Under the pieces are notes generated by a model. That model saw only the letters and a program-made list of their open reading frames with translations. It made no database searches and was not told the origin of the DNA. From Isoetes taiwanensis (Eukaryota > Streptophyta > Lycopodiopsida > Isoetales > Isoetaceae), in NCBI GenBank assembly GCA_021234155.1, contig JAJEKV010000022.1, positions 7,719,961 through 7,783,960 of the forward strand: a stretch of 64,000 nucleotides of DNA, given 5' to 3'. Positions within the stretch are counted from its first letter, which is position 1. Each line of letters begins with the position of its first letter. The position numbers and the translations under genes are program-made. Below are positions 1 through 11,129 of this stretch, one piece after another.

Positions 1-366
1 AGAGGGCCTGAGAGGATCAACAACCACAAAAGAAACAGAGCCTAAAACAGAACCTGCTGCTACAAGGGCCTGTTCAAGTCGAAGAGGTGCAGTCTCCATG
101 GTAGATAATCGAGAATCTTGTTTCCAGGAAGCCTGGCATTCTAGCCAGGGCGACGAAACTGTTTCCCAATCTTCATCCATGGTTTCTTCATTCTGACAAA
201 GGGCGCTTAAGTCGATCGTTGTTGTGGCGGTGTCAGGATTCCAAAGAGCTGCTACCAAGAGACGGTCGCATGTTATAGCAGGTTGTGGAAGCCAACGTAC
301 AACATCCACGGCTTTGTTCTGTGGAAGGCGCCATGTCTGAAGGGGCCTGCGCTCTTCCGGCGCCAT
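1..366 (-). CDS. NUP43: NUP43-like WD40 nucleoporin, 5' part (runs off window)
   Basis: An uninterrupted 122-codon frame reads from ATG at 366 to the left edge with no stop. The start reads MAPEERRPLQTWRLPQNKAV, followed by the segment DVVRWLPQPAITCDRLLVAA and then ALVAAGSVLGSVSFVVVDPL. This order (Q-x-K-x-V-D-x-V-R-W-L-P, a loop, D-R, hydrophobic strand, later a G-S-V strand) is how plant NUP43 homologues begin. NUP43 is a beta-propeller subunit of the Y (NUP107-160) complex of the nuclear pore scaffold. An in-frame upstream ATG at 405 would add 13 residues; 366 is preferred because its context (GCTATGG) is better. No intron is seen in this part. Family assignment is from memory of the N-terminal motif only, as the propeller core lies outside the window. 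Confidence 0.62.
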   Translation of the reverse strand, partial: MAPEERRPLQTWRLPQNKAVDVVRWLPQPAITCDRLLVAALWNPDTATTTIDLSALCQNEETMDEDWETVSSPWLECQASWKQDSRLSTMETAPLRLEQALVAAGSVLGSVSFVVVDPLRPS

Positions 367-573
367 AGCCGAATTCAAGTTTGGTGTGAGTGTCCCAATT
401 ATCATTTTTGAATGGGTGGGCAAAGATTCTGGAATATTCTTAGGGTGCTTTCCCATGGGCAGTGAACAAAAGTATGACTAAGGCCCTTTTCCACGGCAGA
501 CATAAAATATGACTGTCGCAATGCAATAAGACAGCATATAAGACTCCATGTCAGCTCCACGTCATGTCCCAGA

Positions 574-1726
574 TAAAAACTTTTCCCACTGACTTTCACC
601 ACAAGAATCCATGGAGGCCAAAGGCTGCTGTTAAATTCCAGTTGAAAAATGTTTGTGTATGGGTGTTGCAAACTTTATGACTTTCAGAAAAATGGGATCA
701 ATCTGCTCTATCTTTATGGTAACTTTTACTTATGTTTGATTTGTTTTATTGTGATGAAATTCAAAAGCTACAGGTGATGAAAGCCTCAAATGAATTCTAG
801 TTTTTTTTTCTGGTTTGAATTCTAAAATTTTTTTTTTTTTGCAACACAAACCATTAACATCCAACATATAAAAATTAAATCCCCCAACACATAACAACCA
901 ACACATAACAACCATTGATATTAACAACCAACACATAACTACCATTGACATTAATTAACACAACCATTGGGTCCAACACATTTAAATTAAAATCCCCCCT
1001 TAGCCCCCTTTTGGTTTGGGTGCATATTCACACGGGGGTGACTCAGCAACGGCGAGAGAAATTTGTTGGATAGGCATATTCACCCCTTATTCCTTAATCT
1101 ACACCGTACGTAAAGTTCCTCGTTTGTGGGGTATGCAAGTACAAAATTTGCTATAATGTATAACAAGATTCGCAAAATACTATAAGATTTCAAGCGGAAT
1201 ACTATATGGTGTTGATTTCGTACGTGCAAAATACAATTATGAGGGCTCTCGCTGCCCTACGTCACCCCTCGTGTGAATATGCACCCAAACCAAAGGGGGT
1301 TTAAGGGGGATTTTAATTTAAATGTGTTGGACCCAATGGTTGTGTTAATTAATGTCAATGGTAGTTATGTGTTGGTTGTTAATATCAATGGTTGTTATGT
1401 GTTGGGGGATTTAATTTTTATATGTTGGATGTTAATGGTTTGTGTTGCAAAAAAAAAAAAAATTTAGAATTCAAACCGGAAAAAAAAAACTAGAATTCAT
1501 TTGAGGCTTTCATCAATTGTAGCTTTTGAATTTCATCACAATAAAACAAATCAAACATAAGTAAAAGTTACCATAAAGATAGAGCATTGCATTGATCCCA
1601 TTTTTCCGAAAAGTCATAAAGTTTGCAACACCCATACACAAACATTTTTCAACCGAATTTAACAAGCAAATTTTGGCCTCCATGGATTCTTGTGGTGAGA
1701 AACCAAAGTGGGAAATTTTTTCGCTT
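574..1726. mobile_element. Foldback element with ~480-bp inverted arms
   Basis: The arms at about 574-1058 and 1243-1726 are inverted copies of each other, separated by about 185 bp. Matching landmarks are the CACAAGAATCCATGGAGGCC stretch near the outer ends, the poly-A/T tract, the TTTAAATTAAAATCCCCC stretch and the GGTTTGGGTGCATATTCACAC stretch near the centre. The arms differ by scattered substitutions and small indels, so the insertion is not very recent. Ends resemble AAACTTTTCCCAC, with no clear target duplication. No transposase is present. It sits about 200 bp upstream of the NUP43-like start codon, in its presumed promoter. The short ORFs in the arms are mirror images of one another and not genes. 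Confidence 0.85.
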
Positions 1727-1902
1727 GTTAGCACAAGGATCTAGAAGCCTTGGAATTTAACCGCCTCAAAATCTAAAAATACATGGTAATTTTTTGCAAG
1801 CTTCATTCGAGAATGAGCCATAAAACAATATCCAATAGCGCTAATCCTCAGATTAATCAATTTGGTAGGATGTGAAAGCCTACCAAACCCTAGAAAAATT
1901 TT

Positions 1903-2310
1903 TGTTTTAGCATAGATAACTTAACCAAATATATCCATATCATACACTATCAAAAAAGATCTCGGGAGAGAGCTTTCCAACATAATAAAAATCATCCGAA
2001 CAGAGCTCCGGATCAAAAGTTATGATAAGAAATGCGTTCTTTGGCGGGAAACCGCACTACATCGCCCTTCAAGGCCTTCATGTGCCCAACCCGGCCGAAA
2101 AATTGCTGTTTTAGCGTATATAACTTAACCAAACATATCCATATCATATACTATCAAAAGATCTCGGAGAGAGCTTTCCAACGCAATAAAAATCATCCAA
2201 ACAGAGCTACGGATCAAAAGTTATGATAAGAAATGTGTTTCTGCGGGGGAAACTGCACTACATGCGCCCTTCAAGCCCTTCATGCGCCCTTCAAGCCCTT
2301 CATGTGCCCA
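1903..2310. repeat. Tandem duplication, ~204-bp unit
   Basis: Two adjacent copies begin at about 1903 and 2107. Both contain a stretch ending in ACAGAGCTCCGGATCAAAAG or its one-base variant, and both end in CTTCATGTGCCC. The second copy has an internal doubling of the CGCCCTTCAAGCCCTTCATG unit. A shorter GGATCAAAAGTTAT motif recurs near 26,330. No coding function seen. Confidence 0.85.
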
Positions 2311-2327
2311 TTATGCACCACACACAA

Positions 2328-2450
2328 AAAGAGGGCTTTTTGTTGTGAGCCATTGGTTGTTGACCATTATACACCACACGCACAAATAAAGGGCTTTTGT
2401 TGTGAGCCATTGGTTGGGGCTTTTGTTGTGAGCCATTGGTTGTTGACCAT
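2328..2450. repeat. Short tandem repeat, TTGTTGTGAGCCATTGGTTG
   Basis: Three copies of TTGTTGTGAGCCATTGGTTG occur, two of them followed by TTGACCATT. No gene is seen here. Confidence 0.85.
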
Positions 2451-2686
2451 TGAAAAAAAAAGGCTAAAATCAATGGCTCAGAAATGGTGCACTCTAGATG
2501 TACGCATTAGTACATCCATTTGAATACATCACGAAATCATAGGAAAACCTTAGTGAAAAGCGTACAAAAACACAAAGAAAACCCCCTGTTATTATGCTAC
2601 ATATTATATAATAATATATAAGACACCTCTTATATTTTCTGCTTTTCCACTGCGTTTACAGAATCGAAATCTGCTTTTCCTTTGTA

Positions 2687-2777
2687 GGTTAGAGAACGAA
2701 TCGATGATCTTTGAAGCTACAATCACTGCGATTTTATTCAAAAGGTTAGAGAACGAATCGATGATCTTTTGAAGCTA
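2687..2777. repeat. Direct repeat GGTTAGAGAACGAATCGATG
   Basis: The 30-plus-base segment starting GGTTAGAGAACGAATCGATG occurs at about 2687 and again at about 2743. The stretch from 2460 to 2960 otherwise shows nothing I can assign. Confidence 0.8.
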
Positions 2778-2965
2778 TGACAGAACCGTTTCACCTAGGC
2801 AATCAATAGGCTTATCTGCAAAATACTTCTCCAGAAATAATCCTCTGATGTACGTGATATTCTACTTTTCCACTGCATAAAAAATGAAGAACAACAATCT
2901 CTGTGGAAGAACAGCAAGAACACAGCAATCTCTGTTGAAAGGAAAAGCTGGAATTTCCAGAATTT

Positions 2966-3140
2966 TTGGAACTGTAAATCCGAAATCCGGCTTATTCAAC
3001 CTGTTTTATGTTTGTGGCTCCTCCTTGCTGTGAATTTTTAGAACTGTAAATCCAAAATCCGGCTTATTCAACCTGTTTTATGTTTGTGGCTCCTCCGAAA
3101 TCCGAAATCCGAAATCCGGCTTATTCAACCTGTTTCAACA
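2966..3140. repeat. Triplicated AAATCCGGCTTATTCAACCT repeat
   Basis: AAATCCGGCTTATTCAACCT occurs three times. Two copies are followed by the GTTTTATGTTTGTGGCTCC segment and the last is preceded by a small TCCGAAA triplication. The reading frames across it are not credible genes. Confidence 0.85.
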
Positions 3141-3427
3141 GCAAACAGCAGAACCCAGGCTGTGAATCTTGGCGCTCCGCTCACCTGCACGCTCCACTAA
3201 AACCTTTTTTTGAGGCATCCTTCTTCTGCGGCAATACAAGAATCTCATTGGCTGCATTTTGCAGTCGCAAATTGTGGCGGGGGGTTTCCCCCGGAAGAAA
3301 ATGCGACAGCAAAATTGTACGGAATGCAATTGAGACATGTCACAAAAGCATCCGTGGAAAAGCTGCCAAGTCTTATTTTCTTACGTGGACCAATCAACCT
3401 CAAAAAAATTTAAGACAAGGTTGCCAT

Positions 3428-4290
3428 GGAAAAAGGGCCTAAAGTTATGGTTGTTGGCTCTCGAGATTCAGTAATAATGCATCTTGACGGGAAAAATTTA
3501 GAATGGATAAAACAATATAAGTATTTGGGTATTCTCTTAGTTTGTGGTGGCAGAGAAACATTTGGCGTTGGTCTCTTAAGAGGCTTATGTTCAAAGTGAT
3601 GGTGCGGACAATTGTGCTTTACAGTTGTCCAGCTTGGGGACCATGTTTGGCTAGGGCAAAGTGGATAGAAATCGAACAGGTGCAGAAGAGGTTTTTGCTA
3701 GAAGAACTGAGGGTAAAAGTCCAAACTCCCTATGAGATGCTATTAGCAGAGACATGATTGTATCCGCTGGAGGTATAAGCCTTGTTTCAAACTCTCATCT
3801 ACTACCAGAGGGTACAGAGCATGGATGATAGTAGGATACCTAGGCAAGCTTTGATAGAATACCAATCACAGCGTCATGCATGGTGGTATAATCATCATGT
3901 AGATTGAGTGGCTTTTTGGGGTATGGATCTTGATGATCTCCAGATACAGATGTGGGGTTGCATGCATTTTTTACTAAACGGGCATTACAGAAGATGTGGT
4001 CAATTGGTGATCTTGGGGTAAAAAGAAATTTCTATATACAAGAAATAATGCTATGGTAGTATATGAGGAGCAAACCTACCTAAAGTTGGAGCTTAGCCCA
4101 AAAAACGACAACTAATTGCAAAAATAAGACTTAGTTCTCACTCTTTGCAGATTGAAAGAGGACGAGAGCAAGGCCATGTTGCTTTGAAGCACAAATGGAG
4201 GATGAGGATCATGCATTGACTAGGTGTTCAGCCTTTGATCATATTCAAGAAAGTCCGTTAAACCCCATTAAACAACGCCATTATTTAAGG
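3428..4290 (+). mobile_element. LINE relic: end of reverse transcriptase and C-terminal region
   Basis: Conceptual translation with several frameshifts gives the end of a non-LTR reverse transcriptase: a K-MVVGSRDSV segment, then GKNLEWIKQYKYLGI at about 3490-3535, then a frame from about 3542 with VLYSCPAWGPCLARAKWIEI and QKRFLLEELRVK. Past a stop it continues to a cysteine/histidine-like tail at about 4190-4250 reading QMEDEDHALTRCSAFDHIQ. Such elements copy their RNA into DNA at a nicked target. This copy has multiple stops and is dead. Its 3' end is not marked by an obvious poly-A tail. Confidence 0.7.
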
Positions 4291-5099
4291 CTAAAACTGA
4301 CATCATTTATGGCGAGGGCCCTCATGTCAATTGTTTTATTCGAATCATTTTTTCTCATTTTCATGGTCGGTGGCATATCAATTAGCTCTGTTTATTTATG
4401 AGGTTTTTCTTGATATTTTTATACGAGTTTCTAGATCTTTTTCTATTCCAGCCTCATAAGCATGGCCCTTAGGAGGACGGGAGCCAGCCAAAGATCCAGT
4501 TAGTGTCGCTTCAGTTAGTCAATGCAAGATTCAGGACTGTTCTTAGGCGAAATTACTACATGTTCTTAGTTTTAGACGATCTATAGAACCTAAGAAAGAA
4601 CCCAGACCTGTAATCTAGACTAACGAACGAACGCTGATCATGTCGATTAGATTAGTTACACAAGGCACCCAAAATTAAAACTCTACATGGTTTTTCCCAT
4701 GGTTATGACTATAAAACTATTCTACAAAACCAATGCATGTTTGTGGGTTGATATCATTAAAAATCATATGTGGCTAAACTAATGGGTTCTCTTGTGAGGT
4801 TTGTTAGGATGGTTAGATGGATGGGCTTCTTTGTAGAGTTTGTCAAAGTGGTATTACATGTTGGTAAATGAATGTGGTATATTATACCGTTTCAAGGGTA
4901 TGGTTTGTCCATGTGGTGTAACATGAAGGTTGTGGATGTGGTTTAATATGGTGTTCTTTCATGTGATTCTATAATGTGGTTCATTATTGTGGTAAGCTGA
5001 CATGACTAAATGTCATGGTAAATGCACTAGTCATGTCATGGTAAATGCACGTGGTTTGCAATGTGTTAGAAATTACTATCAATCTTAGGTGTATTTGTT
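4291..5099. other. No gene seen; AT-rich
   Basis: The stretch has no supported coding sequence. A TCATGTCATGGTAAATGCAC-like unit is repeated around 5010-5050. Confidence 0.6.
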
Positions 5100-5370
5100 T
5101 GGTCTAAATATGCATGGTTTTGCTATGGTCATGTAAACCAATAATAAACTAATAATGATAACTAGTAAACCAATAATGATAACCAGAACATGATTTCTTA
5201 ACCAATAATGATAACGAAAATTAATACCAAAACTAATAATGATTAACCACTAAAACAATCATTATTACCACTAACGTCATCTATAAACCAATAACGATAA
5301 CTAGTAATGCAGTAATGTCATTTATAAACCAATAAAGATAGCCAGTAATGTTATGTTGTTATGTTGTTTG
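5100..5370. repeat. Degenerate tandem repeat around AACCAATAATGATAAC
   Basis: About ten degenerate copies of AACCAATAATGATAAC(TAG) lie in about 270 bp. The block is almost free of G on this strand. Confidence 0.7.
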
Positions 5371-6689
5371 AGGCATTCTAAGTTTAGTAGACTAATTGCA
5401 AATGGTTTCTTATGGACTGTAGTGGCTCCTACAAAAATTAGGGAGCAAGGGGATTTTAACCCCAACCATTTCCAAAACTCTTAAAGAATGATAAATTTAT
5501 TTCTAGAAATACACAACAGCTGCTTTGAGTGCTCCAATTTTTGAGCTAATACTGCACTTGATACTGCAAAAAACAAAGATACATAAAATAAAAAATAAAA
5601 CATGCAACAAAACTTTAAAAAATAATGAATTATCAAAATGTTTGGGCCAACCATTTTGTATCCTTGAATCATGTTAAGAAAATGCTCGAAACTGCAAGAG
5701 CAGACATAAGCTATAACCCTTTACCTGTAGCAGATGAAGTGTTTGCAGGAGCAGAAGTTGTTCGCCGCGTCAAAGCAGATATTTGGCCATTGCTACAAAC
5801 GCAGAATCAGTGAAAAATCTGATCTACATTACATGTTTAGACACACTAAGAAGGGGATCCTCTCTCTTTATATTTTATAAGTTATGCCCACCATCACTGG
5901 GTATTCTAAATCAGGCTTCAGATCTCACGGCGAAGTCCACTCCGTCCTGCATGCAAAATAGATCTGTGAAACTATTCAAATGTTAAGGGCTACAAGGAAA
6001 ACCTGGCGATTCCGGATAGATCTGCTATGGGTCACCTAGAATACCGTTCGGTGGAGCATGGCTGGATTTACTTCAACAAATCTCGCAAAAGAAACAGAAT
6101 GTAAGCGGGGTCAGAATATTTAAAAAACAACAAAAGATCACGGGTTTATTTCCTACCTTGGGATGAAGGAAGTAATTATCTGTTTCTTCTGCTCTGTTTT
6201 TCTATCCTTGTCTGCGATTCAAAGGTTCTAAAAAAAGGAAACCTCTGCCATGTTATCCATAGATCAACAATGCCAAAGCCAGATTGCAGCTGCCGATATC
6301 TCAACATCACCGCCTCCTCTCTGGCAGTCACTTTCGAAATGCTCAGAACGGGCTTTGTTCAAAAACCTCCTTTTCTAATTCTGCACTCCAAAATGCTTGC
6401 CGGATTCTTAATCTTTGCAACTGTGCCTATCCATGCAGTCGTTCTTCAAAGGCCGCCATATCCTACTGCCGAAAACTTAGCCTGTGTTGCCTTCTGTTCG
6501 TATGCCCTAACCATAAAACCAGACCATTGCTTTTTGCTCGTTACAAATTTAGTGCTATTATTCAAAGCCCAACACTTCGACCATTTCCCTTACAAATTAT
6601 GCCAAATATTTTTGAGGCACCCCACCGTTATTCGACATGGATCTTCTGTATTGGATTGAGGCTGTGGTTTCCAAGTTCTTTATGGCACG
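5371..6689. other. Unassigned region with overlapping open frames
   Basis: Two overlapping frames of 129 and 198 codons lie at 6270-6880 in different phases. Neither translation shows a recognisable motif and both are rich in Cys, Ser and His as random frames often are. I assign no gene. The plus strand near 5690-5815 is GC-richer and could hold an exon remnant, but no family is recognisable. Confidence 0.45.
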
Positions 6690-6815
6690 AAGGTGTTGGA
6701 GTTACACCTAAACCAAAACTCCGGTGCCTAGGAGGCACCTTAAAAACTCACATTGTGTTGGAATACACGTTAAACCTTCCAGTGCCTAGGAGGCACTTTA
6801 AAAACTCACGTTATT
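6690..6815. repeat. Two ~60-bp repeats, each with a short hairpin
   Basis: Two direct copies each carry a perfect inverted repeat: GGTGCCTAGGAGGCACC in the first and AGTGCCTAGGAGGCACT in the second. Each is followed by TTAAAAACTCAC and preceded by an AAACC-containing segment. Stem arms are 7 bp around a 3-base AGG loop. Confidence 0.8.
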
Positions 6816-7439
6816 TTTTTTCTTTTGCTTTTGTGCCGGTTGAGGGCAGAGGGGACCGGCCCATTCTTTTTGGGGCATAATGATGAACCACAAGTGGTTC
6901 AACATGTTTTTGTAGACGATTTGAGCATATTTGGGGCATATAATAATGGTTAGGTTTTAAGGGCTTGGATTAAGTGCTGGAAGTGGATGGTTAAGATGAA
7001 GAGGCAAAATTGATCGTTGTGATGAAGAGGTGGAAAACAATGGTGGGGATTAACAATGTAAAGCATAAATAATTTGAGGAGATACTCTCTCCTCCTCTTC
7101 CTTCACGTTTACAAAGAGAGCATAGTGGCAATGCTCATATGAGGAGGGTGGCAGCCTCCTCATGCTTATGTTGAAGGCCCTTGCAAGGGAAGTTTCTATG
7201 TATTATTTCTTATCGAATATTAGCTTTCCTTTTGAAATTCTGGTGCAAATCTGGATTCTGAACTTGTTGTTATTCAGTGATTTCAATTGAAGGGTTTTTG
7301 TGGGTGTTGGCCTGGCTGGGGAACCAGGTTCAACACCAAAGAATTCTATAATGTGCCTAATTTGCGGCTTGTGAGGGAACAATGGAGGATGTTTTAATTG
7401 TTGAAGACATCAAATTGCCCCTTAACCAATGTCAAGTGG
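6816..7439. other. No gene seen
   Basis: The stretch before the second LINE fragment holds no supported feature. A CTCTCTCCTCCTCTTCC tract lies near 7085. Confidence 0.5.
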
Positions 7440-7852
7440 AAAAGTCCAATATTCTCTAGATATGGCAATCGAGCTTCTCAAATGGGGGTGGGATATAATT
7501 GTTGAGGATAATAGAACTCTTTGATGGTATGTTGCAGCATGTTTTTCCCTGAACAATAGTCCCTAAATAGGATTATTCCCATCTATAAAGTTGGGGATAA
7601 AGATTGTGTGAAAAAAATTTAGAACCGTCATGGTGATGAACAGTGTGTTGGTCAAATTGTTTGAAGCAGTCTTGGAAAAAAGATTGGGAAGTGGGCGTAA
7701 GGGCAAAATGTCAGAGCCAGGGGACATAGTGGTTTTCGTCATGATCATCTAACCACGGATCATCTAGTCACTTTAAGCATAGTCATGGAAGGATCTAAAG
7801 GAATTGGTAATGCACTATTCTGCTGCTTCATCGATTTTGCGAAAGCATTTGT
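7440..7852 (+). mobile_element. LINE relic: N-terminal half of reverse transcriptase
   Basis: Frameshifted translation gives motifs of the first blocks of a non-LTR reverse transcriptase: RIIPIYKVGDKD, then MNSVLVKLFEAVLEKRLGS, then RARGHSGFRHDHLTTDHLVT, and finally ALFCCFIDFAKAF, which is the block holding the first catalytic Asp. The copy stops abruptly after KAF at about 7852. It could belong to the same family as the LINE relic near 3.4-4.3 kb, which holds the opposite end of the domain. At least three frame changes make it nonfunctional. Confidence 0.75.
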
Positions 7853-8459
7853 AACGTTCCTAACCGACATGCCCTTAACCAACTGGGCAAAACCGTCTAG
7901 ACGTTTATGAGTAGTCGCTTCTACCCATTTATGTCGGTGTCTCGGGAACGCCCCACAGGCACATTCAAGGTTCGAATACTCGAGCGGTCTACCATGGGTC
8001 CGTTACAGCATTTAACCGAGTCCTGAGGAGCAAATTAGGAGTCATGAGATTATAAAATATTCCACGGCAGCCATACCATTGAACTATTATATTATGCCAA
8101 GAATAGACATGCATGTCAAGTATTTATAAAATTGGTGTGCCAAAATTTGGGCGTAACATGATCCTCGCACCGGCCCAAATGGTATACATTTTCAACAAAT
8201 GGTATCTTTTAAGGGTAGGAGATGTTTCAACATATAACATATGGTTCCTAAAGCAACACAGTGAGGTTGTATAATCTCATCCTGCCCGAAGTGGTGAATT
8301 GGATTGTCACTCTAAATCCCTTGATCCATAAGCCACAATTTGCGAAGCCCAAACTAACTAAAATGACCTAATAACATGAAGCCTACAGTTCAGTGCTCAT
8401 CTTTTTAAGTAATAATTTAATTTACATCATGGAATGCATAATATCTACTGAAGTTTATG
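7853..8459. other. No gene; possible tRNA-derived SINE remnant
   Basis: The sequence joined directly to the broken LINE contains a Pol III B-box-like AAGGTTCGAATACTC at about 7967. A reversed A-box-like segment (rc GCCCAGTTGGTTAAGGG) lies near 7875. The two boxes are on opposite strands, so no intact tRNA-like unit can be drawn. Confidence 0.35.
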
Positions 8460-8880
8460 AACAAGCAGTATGAATAACCACCCTTTTGTTTGGGAATTAT
8501 AAATGACCACCATGCAAATTAAATTGGTACGGAAACCCATGCTACAAACCATAATCGACTTTTAGTAGACAATTTTGCAATAGAAAACCAGCATGAATAA
8601 CCACTAGATATTTATATTGGCCGTAAAACCACCTTGCAAACTGCACTAATTTTAGTAAACCATACTAAAAAGAAAACCAATGTGGAAAATCATCATCTAG
8701 CATTAAAAAACCATACCATAAACCATTACCAACTTAATAACCCATGTTGTATCAATAGACTAACAAGAAAACCATGCTAGAAACCAACCATGTTGCAACA
8801 AATACCAGCATGAAAAACTACACTCTACTTATAAAAACCACTACAATGTGTGGTTTCTATTAAGATTATTATTTTTTGCA
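8460..8880. repeat. G-poor, AACCA-rich degenerate repeat block
   Basis: The plus strand is strikingly poor in G and rich in AAACCA / ACCATGC words for about 400 bp, like the block at 5100-5370. It looks like decayed short-period repeat DNA. Confidence 0.5.
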
Positions 8881-8989
8881 TAAGTAACCATATGTATAGT
8901 GGTTCCTTAGTGCTTAATTATGGCAGTTAAATTTTAGTCAGATCTGTTATTTCAATTCGTTTGGTTATATGGTGATGGATGATATCTCC

Positions 8990-9250
8990 GTTGAGCACCT
9001 CTTATGCCTGGGGGGGGGGGGGGGTGTGGGAGGGGGAGGGTGTAGAGATCTAGAAACAATGAATAGTATGATCTTGGTGATAGACCTTATTAATTCCCAT
9101 TAATATGCGTCCTGCACATAAGAGCCCACCTGTCGGTGGGTAGTAGGGCTAGAGCGGCTGATAAGGAAGCCTTGTGCGGCTACACTTGATCCCTTGACAT
9201 GTCGCATCTACTGGGACAACATTGTGGGCTAGGTCTAATACCTTGCAACT
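8990..9250. repeat. Possible remnant of the ~1.49-kb LTR family
   Basis: After a G-run, a segment with CCTGCACATAAGAGCCCACCTG, the TTGTGCGGCTACAC element and GTGGGCTAGG follows the same order as the middle of the LTR at 20,394-21,886 (CCTGTGCACAAGACCCCC, GTGCACGGCTACTG, GTGGGCCGGG). Similarity is weak and only a fragment is present. Confidence 0.35.
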
Positions 9251-11129
9251 GCATGTGGGCAAGGTAAGGCCTAGGACATTATCCCAACCTTGGTTGACTT
9301 TGCATCAAATGCTTTTACTTTGGGATGCTTGGTCAACCCAATTAGTATTTTGGCTCAAACATTGCTATTTTGGACACTCAAGCAATCCTTATATGAGAAC
9401 ATGCCTAGTGGGGCAAACTTTTTAGATTCCGCGTGAAAATCTCCTATAGTTAGTCAGATATCTTGTGTTTAGAGCGAGAACTTTCCATTAAGTTTGCCCA
9501 ATTCGTTTGGTATTGGGGGAGGGTATTCTCGCAATGGTGGAAACTATGATTCTGGTATTGTATTGTATGTGAAACCGTATAATTTGGCATGTTTGAGCAG
9601 CTTGTTTCCATTTAGAGGTCTAATTTCTAATTTTGATGTGTGTGCAAGTTCATTGTTGCCATGGTTGGCGAATTTCCATCCTAAATTATAGGGCGTGGAT
9701 AGCGTTTCAGGCCACTTTCTTTTTCCAGCCTGGGTTCTCAGGTTTTGTAGGTGCGGCCGAGCAGAGCAGGGGCAGCCATCGTTTGTAACAGGTTGAAACT
9801 TAGGAGGCAGTTGGAGAAGGAGTGCCGGAATGGCAAGTACAGGTATGGAGAGCTGGTTATTTGCTCCGAGATTCGTCTGTATGATGCGAATAATTGTGAG
9901 GAGCAGAAGTAAGGTAAGAAGGCGGGTTTTGGAAGCGTCTGCCGGATTGATAGTGTGGATTTAGAAGGCAGGGTAAGAAGGCAGAGGTCAGGATTTAGAA
10001 GGCAGGGGTCGGGAAGGCAGGTAAGAAGGCGGAGGTGAGGATTGATAGTGTGGATTCATGCGCTCCTGATTGTCAGGATTCATTCCGGCAGGCCGCGCTT
10101 ACGGCTGGGTTTTTTTTTTGGCTTTTTTTTCGCTTGAACCATACGTCCGATCTGCACCATTGACACTGAAATGGAGTTTTGCTCTCAAAATTCTAATAGG
10201 CTTTGATTTAGAATCCAACATAGAATATTCGCCAGATCAAAGGTCCGAATTGAAAGATACAATATATCCCAAGAAAATTTGCCGGGAAAATTCCTAACAT
10301 AACTTAACCTGAAAATTTCTTTCAACCTTGTTAATTTATAGTGTTTGTCGGAATTTGCCCTGCCTAGTTAGATGTGCAGACGACCTGAAAGCTATTATTT
10401 GGCCAACCCAATTGGCATTGGGGTCAAAAGCTGCCATTCAGTACACTTATCAATCCGATATTAGATTCAAAAGCGCTATTTGGGACATTCAGATAATCCT
10501 CATGTGAAAAGCTGCAAACTTTAGGCGTTTGGTCAAAAACTGCTGCACACATTTATAAATAAACAGAAAGAGCAACTAGAATCAGAACATGCAAGAACAG
10601 ATTTGAAAGTAGGAACAAATGCACAACCCATTTCCACATATTTGACACAAACTCTTGATAAGAGTTGGAACACAAAGCTGGAGGATTCTATAATTTACAA
10701 GCGAATCCTCATAATAAGTGCCATGTTTGTGAGAGCATTCTCCAGCTCCAGCCTGATTCAAAACTGCGAGCAGGGAAGGCAATTTTGGATCGATGAGCTC
10801 CTAAAACAGATAATAAGTTGTTCAACGGTTTCCCCTGCCAACCAATCTTTTTCCAGATTGAATCCACTTCTAAAATTACCCAAAAAACATGTCTTCTCCA
10901 CTTCTAAAATTACCCAAAAACATGTGCCGGTTAGAAAATCATGATTTACTGCGTCTTTGAGCGACTGGTAAGGTCAAGGTCGTGCCATAAGACATAAGAT
11001 ATTATTATAGCCTGGAGTACTGCCCAAGTTAGGTCGTTGTCTTTCTGTTATATATGTGTCATAATAATTGGCGTCCATTCTGATATAGGAGTTTAGATTT
11101 CCTAGTCTGATCGCCTGTAATGAGTTGCA
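9251..11129. other. No gene seen; one dispersed repeat pair
   Basis: A roughly 100-bp segment at about 9330-9425 (CAACCCAATTAGTATTTTGG ... GCAATCCTTATATGAGAA) recurs in diverged form at about 10,405-10,530 (CAACCCAATTGGCATTGGGG ... ATAATCCTCATGTGAAAA). A short AAGGCAGG-type repeat lies near 9960-10,040. No convincing coding sequence was found; the frame at 10,603-10,944 has no recognised motif. Confidence 0.5.

Noticed and set aside
730-1467. Short ORFs with MVVMCWLL-type repeats
   Set aside because: They lie in the two inverted arms of the foldback element and mirror one another; composition follows short-period repeats.
6270-6880. 129- and 198-codon overlapping ORFs as genes
   Set aside because: They overlap in different frames, have no domain or conserved motif and lie in repeat-rich DNA.
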